Shown piece by piece: positions 54,734 to 61,132 of a DNA stretch of 64,000 nucleotides (positions are counted from its first letter, which is position 1; each line of letters starts with the position of its first letter). Position numbers and translations under genes: made by a program. Where the stretch lies: contig BGKB01000160.1 of NCBI GenBank assembly GCA_003116975.1, forward strand, positions 1-64,000. The letters are read 5' to 3'. The stretch comes from Aurantiochytrium sp. KH105. Its lineage: Eukaryota; Sar; Bigyra; Thraustochytrida; Thraustochytriidae. The notes under the pieces were generated by a model, which did no database searches, was not told where the DNA came from, and saw only the letters and a list, made by a program, of their open reading frames with translations.

Positions 54734-56998
54734 ATGAAGAACATGCTCCGAGCCGCCGCAGTGCTCTTGGCAGCGCTAGGCCTGGCTGCCTCTGTAAACG
54801 CTGCATCCGAAGCAGTCGGCGTCGGCCCGAGCTCTAGCTGCGCCCCCTACGACGTTGTCATGATGCTCGACGCATCAACCAGTAAAAATAACTTCCGCCT
54901 CGCTCAAAATATCGCGCTTGCCATCGCCGCAGAATTCGACATCGGCGTTACCGCATCCAAGGACCGCGTCACGGCGTTCAGTTTTAGCAACAAAGCTTAC
55001 AAGTCGAGGCAGCTCTGGCAGGTCAAGAACAGTGGTTACTTTCAAAGGCTCATCACGTCCATGTCAGTCACTCGGTCCTCCGACACCAACGTGCCCTACG
55101 CAATCGACCTTGCTGGACGAATGATCAACAAGCAGTCACGTGGTGCCACCGAGGTCATCATTCTCATCTCCGATGGCGCAGTCAATTTCGCGCGCTATAG
55201 CAAGAACCTCGTGGGCAGCGTGTGCTCCAACATTGACAGTGCCAAAGATTTCTCTGACGAAGCCATCGAAGAGTGCATTCACGCTCAGCTCCTTGATCTC
55301 GTTGACGAGGATGGCATGAAATTCATCTACGTTCCCATCGGCGATAGCCCGATCCTCCCTTCCGCGCCTCTCGACGCCTACGTAGAGGTGCCATCTGATC
55401 TCACTGACGAGTCGACGATTGCCTCCGGTGTTGCCGAGCTTGTTTGCGACGCTAATGCAGAGGTCACGCCCAAGGGATGCGGAGATCCCGTCGACATTCT
55501 CTTTGTCGTTGATGCATCCCTCACTACCAGCGACGAGGACCTTGCCGAAGCTTACAAGTTCATTCTCGAATTTGCCTCTCGCTGGGCAGGCCATGCACGC
55601 TTTGGCCTGATCGAATACTCGACAGTCGTCAACGAAAATTTCCCGCTTGTCAATGATGATGGCAGCGCCTACTTTGACTCGGCCTCGGACCTCGCAACTG
55701 CTGTAAATGGCATTACTCACACGGATGAGCAGCGGCAAAATACCAACATGCCTCTGGGGCTTCTGGCCGCGCTTGGCATAATTGAAGAGGCGAAGACACT
55801 TGATACCGAATTGGCGCACGGCGCACGATCTACTATTGTTGTGCACATTGGTGATGACGTTCCAAACGTAGAGTGGGAGTATGGCCGTCTGCCCACTCTT
55901 TGCGCAAACTACAACAAAGAAAACAAGTATCCGAAAAAGGCCGCCAAGGCGTGCACGCAAAAGTTTGTCAAGCAGATCCGCAGAGTGGCCGACTACCTTG
56001 CTGTCCGTGTCGGGAACGAGCAGGGTAGCGCGTCTCTGTACCAGAAGATTAAACCTGCAGTGGATTTGTACAAGGTCGAGGAATACGCGAGCTGGCATGC
56101 CCTTGTGGATCAACTGGTCGACGATCAGTGTGAGACCAGCCTGCTTGGCATCACTCCAAGCCCCACAAGCGCGCCAACCGAGGCACCGACGGACGCGCCC
56201 ACAGATGCGCCAACCAAGGCACCATCAGATGCTCCAACGGATGCACCAACCGAGGCGCCCACAGAATCGCCAACCGAGGCGCCCACGTTGAGCCCGGTAA
56301 TCTTCATCGAAGGATGTTATCATCAGTACGTCATTAACAAAGCCCAGGCAAATCACAAGCTTGGATCCTTTGAAGACAACGTAGGCATCCAGCTCCCGGA
56401 GCAGTGTCACTCCAAGTGTGTCGAGACCGAGGGCTGCAATTACTGGAGTTTTCGTGCGCAGAGCTCCTGGGAAGGCGAGAATGCAGCTGCGCAATGCAAT
56501 CTCATGAGCGAGCTGCGGGAAGCAGCTTCTACTGCATCCGAAAGGTGGACCTCGGGATCAAAGTTTTGCACGAATGCCCCCACGGCTGCACCTACGGATG
56601 CTCCTACGGACGCGCCGACTAACGCACCAACTGATGCTCCAACGGATGCACCTACACCTGCTCCAACGGATGCACCCACACCGGCGCCAACTCCTACGCC
56701 TACTCTTACACCTACAGATGCGCCAACAGATACGCCAGCTTCGTGCTGGCTCGGTGTGAGCTACGTCTGGGACGGTGTGAGTAATTTACATGAGTACTAT
56801 CTGTCGTACACCACTCATTCCGACGAAGAAACGGCAGAGGATTGTCAGCTTCGTTGCCGCAATGTCCCAGGCTGCGGCTTCGCTGTCTTGGATAAAAGTG
56901 CTCTTCTCGAAACCGCGTACTGCGACTACTATACCGCTGATCCTGGCCTGACGCCCGCGTTAGGAAGTGTTGATGTAGCTGGCCCAGCTTACTGCTAA
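54734..56998 (+). CDS. Secreted protein with two VWA domains, PT-repeat linkers and cysteine-rich modules
   Basis: The protein has 754 residues from ATG 54734; upstream codons in frame lack an ATG. A clear signal peptide (MKNMLRAAAVLLAALGLAAS) is followed by a VWA domain at about 39-240 with an intact metal site motif DASTS and IILISDG. A second VWA domain runs from about 252 to 440 (DILFVVDASLTTS, VVHIGDD). Then come a PTEAPTDAPT linker (about 474-520), a cysteine-rich module with CHSKCVETEGCNYWSF (PAN/WSC-like), a second PTDAPT linker (about 614-670) and a second cysteine module ending at the C-terminus (CQLRCRNVPGCGFAV). No membrane anchor is visible after the last module. PT repeats of this kind are typical of stramenopile cell-surface proteins. 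Likely an extracellular adhesion or matrix protein. AATAAA lies just after the stop. Confidence 0.88.
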   Translation: MKNMLRAAAVLLAALGLAASVNAASEAVGVGPSSSCAPYDVVMMLDASTSKNNFRLAQNIALAIAAEFDIGVTASKDRVTAFSFSNKAYKSRQLWQVKNSGYFQRLITSMSVTRSSDTNVPYAIDLAGRMINKQSRGATEVIILISDGAVNFARYSKNLVGSVCSNIDSAKDFSDEAIEECIHAQLLDLVDEDGMKFIYVPIGDSPILPSAPLDAYVEVPSDLTDESTIASGVAELVCDANAEVTPKGCGDPVDILFVVDASLTTSDEDLAEAYKFILEFASRWAGHARFGLIEYSTVVNENFPLVNDDGSAYFDSASDLATAVNGITHTDEQRQNTNMPLGLLAALGIIEEAKTLDTELAHGARSTIVVHIGDDVPNVEWEYGRLPTLCANYNKENKYPKKAAKACTQKFVKQIRRVADYLAVRVGNEQGSASLYQKIKPAVDLYKVEEYASWHALVDQLVDDQCETSLLGITPSPTSAPTEAPTDAPTDAPTKAPSDAPTDAPTEAPTESPTEAPTLSPVIFIEGCYHQYVINKAQANHKLGSFEDNVGIQLPEQCHSKCVETEGCNYWSFRAQSSWEGENAAAQCNLMSELREAASTASERWTSGSKFCTNAPTAAPTDAPTDAPTNAPTDAPTDAPTPAPTDAPTPAPTPTPTLTPTDAPTDTPASCWLGVSYVWDGVSNLHEYYLSYTTHSDEETAEDCQLRCRNVPGCGFAVLDKSALLETAYCDYYTADPGLTPALGSVDVAGPAYC

Positions 56999-57172
56999 AT
57001 CAAATAAAAGATGCCAGCTTTTCACATGCTTGATCGAAGGAAGAGGATGTATACTGGGTGTGTCGCCACGGCATAATTTTTAAAGCTCGGCATCACAAAT
57101 ATCCTTCGCGAGGAAGATGGACTTGCGCCCACCCTACAGGAACGGCCAGAAAGCCGATAAGGTACATTTCGC

Positions 57173-57415
57173 TTACTGACTTGCTTGCTTCAACTTGAGA
57201 AATTTAAAAAAAACAGTTCCGTATGATGTCGATGGCGTACGAACGCGTCGCGCCATCGGAGCGTTTTCTATCCCTCGTATCTTATCTTGTTCATCAATTT
57301 TCGAGAATGCAGCAAAATGATCCATCTCAAAACTTTTCGATCTTCCTCCTCCAGCGCTGACGAATGTAAATGTCAGGGCAACCGCGGCCAGCCTGCAGAT
57401 CTCCGCCATCCGCAT
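57173..57415 (-). CDS. Possible small secreted protein, 80 residues
   Basis: ATG at 57415 begins an 80-residue frame whose N-terminus looks like a signal peptide (ICRLAAVALTFTFVSA). Eleven bases upstream is an acceptor-like site: a long T/C tract ending TTTTTACAG (AG at 57428-57427). This would make the ORF the start of a second exon. A donor-like GTCA/GTAAGC lies at the end of the frame, so the protein may continue. No upstream exon is identified and no homology is recognised, so this stays doubtful. Confidence 0.3.
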   Translation of the reverse strand: MRMAEICRLAAVALTFTFVSAGGGRSKSFEMDHFAAFSKIDEQDKIRGIENAPMARRVRTPSTSYGTVFFKFLKLKQASQ

Positions 57416-57870
57416 CAAGCGTGTGGCTGTAAAAAAAAAAAGAAAAAAAGAAAAAGAGGTCCAATCTCGCCGCTTTTACACCACATTCCTTCCCGCTTCG
57501 TATAAGACGCTTGAAGTTACTACTACTAGGTAGTACTAGTAGAAGTATTCTAGGCTCCTACAGCCAGATGTAGTTATTACTATAATGCCAAGGAAGAATA
57601 GGCAAGCAAAACGTCATCAGCCTAAAGTTCTTCTATAGCCCCCCGCCGGTCCCCTCGTGAGCGATGAGGAGCCGACAAGAAGGAGTCGCCGAGGAGCTTG
57701 CACCAACGTCGCAGGAGGGGGGCGGGCTGCGAGTTAGCGCCGCCCGTGGACCCGCGGCGACTGGAGTATCCTCTCCGTAACGAAGGCGCCCTGCCTCAGA
57801 CAAAGCTGTACTCCGCCGCGCCGCGCAAAAGGACTCGAGAGCAACTTGCTTGCCCGCACTCGCCCCTTCG

Positions 57871-57920
57871 CACGCACGCACGCCCGCTCGCTCGCTCGTC
57901 CACTCGCACGCACGCACGCT
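57871..57920. repeat. CGCA and CTCG arrays upstream of cysteine synthase
   Basis: CGCA units, CTCG units and again CGCA units, ending about 30 bases before ATG 57950, the same unit order as at 3503-3564. Confidence 0.9.
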
Positions 57921-57949
57921 CGCGCTTCGAGGCAAGGAGAAAAGGAGAG

Positions 57950-59083
57950 ATGATGCTGCACAAGGCTGCGTCGCGCGGCGTCCGCGTCGCCGCCCAGCGC
58001 GCCGTCGCGGCGCGTGGCATTCACGCCTCCGCGGCGCTGAGCGGCCGGCTGTACGACAACGTCCTGCAGACGATTGGCGAGACGCCCATTGTGCGCATCA
58101 ACAACATCGCGCCCGAGGGCGTCAACGTGTACGGCAAGCTCGAATACTTCAACCCCCTCGCCTCCGTAAAAGATCGCCTCGCCTTCGCCGTTATCGACAA
58201 GGCCATGCGTCGCGGCGAGCTCAAGCCCGGTGACACCGTCGTCGAGGCCACCAGCGGTAACACCGGCATCTCCCTCGCCATGGTCTGCGCGGCCCGCGGA
58301 CTCAACTGCGTCATTACCATGGTCGAGACTTTTAGCGTCGAGCGTCGCAAGACCATGCGCATGCTTGGCGCCAAGGTCATTCTCACCCCTGCGGCCGAAA
58401 AGGGCACCGGTATGGTCAAGAAGGCCAAGGAGCTCGCTGAGGAGCACGGATGGTTCCAGACTCGCCAGTTTGACAACGACGACAACGCCGACTACCACGC
58501 CTGCACGACTGGCCCGGAAATTCTCTCCTCCTTTGCGGATCGTAACCTCGACTACTTTGTTCTCGGCTGGGGCACCGGCGGCACTATCTACGGCGCTGGC
58601 CGCACCATCAAGGCTGGCAGCCCGAACACCAACATTGTCGCTTGCGAGCCTGCACCGGCGGCTCTTCTTACCAGCGGCCAGGACCAGGAGCGCAACCCGG
58701 ACGGTAGCGCTGCAGGCTCGCACCCGGCCTTCTCCGCCCATCCCATTCAGGGCTGGACCCCGGACTTTATCTCCCGCCTGCTCGCCAAGGCCCAGTCCAC
58801 TGGCGCCTACGATCAGGTCATGCCGGTCGACCCCAAGCGCGCCATTGAGACCGCTCAGCTCCTTGCCAAGAAGGAGGGTATCTTTTGCGGCATCTCGGGT
58901 GGTGCCTCCATGGCCGTTGCTCTTGACATCGCCAAGGAGGCCCCCCCTGGCACCAACATTTGCGCCATCGTTGCGGACCACGCCGAGCGCTACCTCTCGA
59001 CCCCTCTCTTTGCGGACATTGAGGCTGACATGAACGCCGAGGAGTCTGAGATCTCCAAGTCCACCCCCAACTTTCACCTTTAA
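57950..59083 (+). CDS. Cysteine synthase (O-acetylserine (thiol)-lyase), probably mitochondrial
   Basis: The protein has 377 residues from ATG 57950 (a second ATG follows at once). It forms cysteine from O-acetylserine and sulfide using pyridoxal phosphate. Features: TIGETPIVRINNI, the PLP lysine in NPLASVKDR (K74), TSGNTGISLA (101-110) binding substrate carboxylate, ETFSVERRKTMRMLGAKV, and the phosphate-binding loop GWGTGGTIYGAG. The first ~32 residues are Arg/Ala-rich with no acid, consistent with a mitochondrial presequence. The usual HKIQGIGAGF block is HPIQGWTPDF, and a short DGSAAGSHPAF insertion precedes it, so a related beta-replacing enzyme is possible. CGCA arrays sit in the 5' region. 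Confidence 0.9.
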   Translation: MMLHKAASRGVRVAAQRAVAARGIHASAALSGRLYDNVLQTIGETPIVRINNIAPEGVNVYGKLEYFNPLASVKDRLAFAVIDKAMRRGELKPGDTVVEATSGNTGISLAMVCAARGLNCVITMVETFSVERRKTMRMLGAKVILTPAAEKGTGMVKKAKELAEEHGWFQTRQFDNDDNADYHACTTGPEILSSFADRNLDYFVLGWGTGGTIYGAGRTIKAGSPNTNIVACEPAPAALLTSGQDQERNPDGSAAGSHPAFSAHPIQGWTPDFISRLLAKAQSTGAYDQVMPVDPKRAIETAQLLAKKEGIFCGISGGASMAVALDIAKEAPPGTNICAIVADHAERYLSTPLFADIEADMNAEESEISKSTPNFHL

Positions 59084-59622
59084 AAAATTGATAAACCAAA
59101 AGTAAGATGCCGGCTTCACTGCCAACTTGAAACGACATTAGGCTCAATGATGAAGAGCCCGGAGATATGAGACGAATGATTGATTTTTGCGTAAGAAGAA
59201 AAGAAGAAAAAAGTATGCCTAGTTTCTTGCCTCGCCTTGACTCGCCTTGGCTTGCCTTGCCATGCTTGGTGGCCATTTACGTAGTACGCGGCGGTCTCTT
59301 CTTGCGATCTGTTCTCTTCACATCGCTCACTCACTCACTCACTCACTCGCTCGCTTGCTTGCTTGCTTACTTGCTTGCTTGCTTGCTTGCTTGCTTTATT
59401 ACTCGGTTGATTTTTACGTTCTCAAACAGAATAAAGCAAAGTGTGTACTTTATAGTACTTGTTAGTTTGGGAACGTTGTCTTCGTGGCGCGGTCTGGCAT
59501 GGCATGCACAATGAACGATCCATCGCTCTCGCAAGCAGTCACAGGACAGCAAGAGTCGAGGGAGGGAGTCTCCGAAATAAAGATTATTGAATGCGGAGAC
59601 ATACCGCTGCATCGCAATAACC
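59084..59622. other. Intergenic region with ACTC/CTTG arrays
   Basis: Contains the 59326-59396 array and no recognisable gene. The ORF of the next gene opens upstream of its ATG only with a TTG codon. Confidence 0.6.
59326..59396. repeat. ACTC, CTCG and CTTG tetranucleotide arrays
   Basis: Five ACTC units pass through CTCG into about ten CTTG units with one CTTA, a compound array of the same kind as at 17651-17705. Confidence 0.9.
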
Positions 59623-60978
59623 ATGAAACACACCATACGCCGCCGGGGTTCGTTTGCAAGCTTCTACAACGATCCGGATGAGCGCGACGACAGCTGGGAC
59701 GAGGAGAAGGAAAAAGCTCTCCATGAGCTGCGACGCACCCAGAAACTCGAAACGCCGGGTCGCAATGCGCTGAGGCGCTTTGCGCGGAAGCATGAGGACG
59801 ACCTCGACCCTTCCATTCTTGCGCGCACGCTCGGGTATGACGACCCCGATACCGACGAGCATAAACGCCTCGCGCGTCTCAGCTATCTTTTGGCAAAAAA
59901 TTCGAGACATGCACAGCAGCGAAGTAAAGCTGCGCAAATTTCGAAAGATTTGCAAATGCATCAGAGACCTTCGGTGGATTCCGAGGCTGCGCTTCGTGTG
60001 CAGCGTCGCCGCGGCTACATTTATCCAGGGCGTCGACTTTCCAAATCTGTCGAACCCACAAACAACAGCGTCGAAAACGAAAAGCAAGCGAGCAGCGAAT
60101 CGTATGACCTGTCAGACCTCTCGTCTCCCATTGGCACCCCAACTGGCTCTTCTAGCACAAGAAATCAGAAGCGAGGTACAGGAAGACGCCGAACAAAGAA
60201 AAGTTCACCTAGGCTAGCCTCAGACGCAGTATTTCAAGCTGAGCTTGAAAAATTGCAACGCGAAGCTGCAGCAGAACAAGCGCGAATGGCTGTCGCAATG
60301 TCACAAGAGGAAACCTCTCGCACAGAAAGCAGCTACGAGTCGATGCGAGAAGCTAGAGTAGCGTCAATGCGCCAATCTAGAAATTCTGTTGCGCGTCAGA
60401 GCACCAGCGCCGCATCTCGAAGAAACACACAAGCACTTTCCGTTGCCAAAGCAATCAAGGCGGACACCGCCACAACAATCGAGAGCAACGGACCAGAAAC
60501 GCGAGGAAACAGGCCCACCAAAGTGCAGCGTGCCCAAAACGGACACAAAGTCCCAAGTGCATCCAGCAAGCCATCAGATGAGGTCAAGGGCGCTGGCGAA
60601 ATCCGCCTACGATCTCTCGAGGTCGTCCATCAGATGCACGACGATGAACGTGAGAAACGACAGCTTGCACATGAGCAAGTGCTTCAATATGCGCAAGAGC
60701 GCCATGCTAAAGTGGAACATGCATTTCAGCGCGCACAAAAGCTTAAATGCAAGCTCCGCGAGGCCATCAAGAGCATTGACGAGTCTGATCAAGGATCTAT
60801 ACTTGCCAATGGAGACACAAATTGCACCTCAAACAACGATGCAGCGCGCTCCCGTGTTTTGCAAATTGATCGAGGCTTGCCTGGTGCTGCAGCAATAGAC
60901 TCTAGTACAATGGTCTCTCCAATGCTCGCCAAAACGCTGCGACACATCGAAGACACCCTTTGGACGCCGCTCTTTTAG
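59623..60978 (+). CDS. Unknown basic, mostly disordered protein
   Basis: The protein has 451 residues from ATG 59623. The N-terminus has mixed charge (FYNDPDERDDSWDEEKEKAL, RRFARKHEDD). The middle is basic and Ser/Thr/Gln-rich (RRGYIYPGRRLSK, SRRNTQALSV). A helical, coiled-coil-like segment near residues 335-390 contains DDEREKRQLAHEQVLQYAQE and HAFQRAQKLKCKLREAI. The C-terminus ends RHIEDTLWTPLF. No domain, signal peptide or membrane segment is visible. Codon use is coding-like and the frame is long. It converges with the SFI1-like gene. Confidence 0.65.
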   Translation: MKHTIRRRGSFASFYNDPDERDDSWDEEKEKALHELRRTQKLETPGRNALRRFARKHEDDLDPSILARTLGYDDPDTDEHKRLARLSYLLAKNSRHAQQRSKAAQISKDLQMHQRPSVDSEAALRVQRRRGYIYPGRRLSKSVEPTNNSVENEKQASSESYDLSDLSSPIGTPTGSSSTRNQKRGTGRRRTKKSSPRLASDAVFQAELEKLQREAAAEQARMAVAMSQEETSRTESSYESMREARVASMRQSRNSVARQSTSAASRRNTQALSVAKAIKADTATTIESNGPETRGNRPTKVQRAQNGHKVPSASSKPSDEVKGAGEIRLRSLEVVHQMHDDEREKRQLAHEQVLQYAQERHAKVEHAFQRAQKLKCKLREAIKSIDESDQGSILANGDTNCTSNNDAARSRVLQIDRGLPGAAAIDSSTMVSPMLAKTLRHIEDTLWTPLF

Positions 60979-61069
60979 TGCTTGTAAGCTATTATTTTAC
61001 ACAAAAGAAGAAAGGAGACCGAGATTTTCCCAAAGCAGGAAAGAGCACTTTCAGGGTATGCTGACTGAC

Positions 61070-61091
61070 TGACTGACTTCGCGGTCAGTCA
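61070..61091. repeat. Hairpin between convergent genes
   Basis: A perfect 8-base stem (TGACTGAC at 61070-61077, GTCAGTCA at 61084-61091) with a TTCGCG loop, in the 154-base gap between two converging 3' ends. Could affect 3' processing of either transcript; this is inference. Confidence 0.7.
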
Positions 61092-61132
61092 ACTTTCTGT
61101 CATTCGCTGCGGCTAGAACATTGACAGTCAGG

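Larger units (their letters stand above)
56999..57949. other. Intergenic region
   Basis: Contains the 3' end of the VWA gene, a doubtful small minus-strand ORF (57173-57415) preceded by a strong acceptor-like site, a TAC/TAGTA-rich tract near 57518-57545, and the CGCA-rich 5' region of the cysteine synthase gene. Confidence 0.55.

Noticed and set aside
57734-59125. 463-residue minus-strand open frame opposite cysteine synthase
   Set aside because: Shadow of a high-GC3 gene; no domain recognisable.
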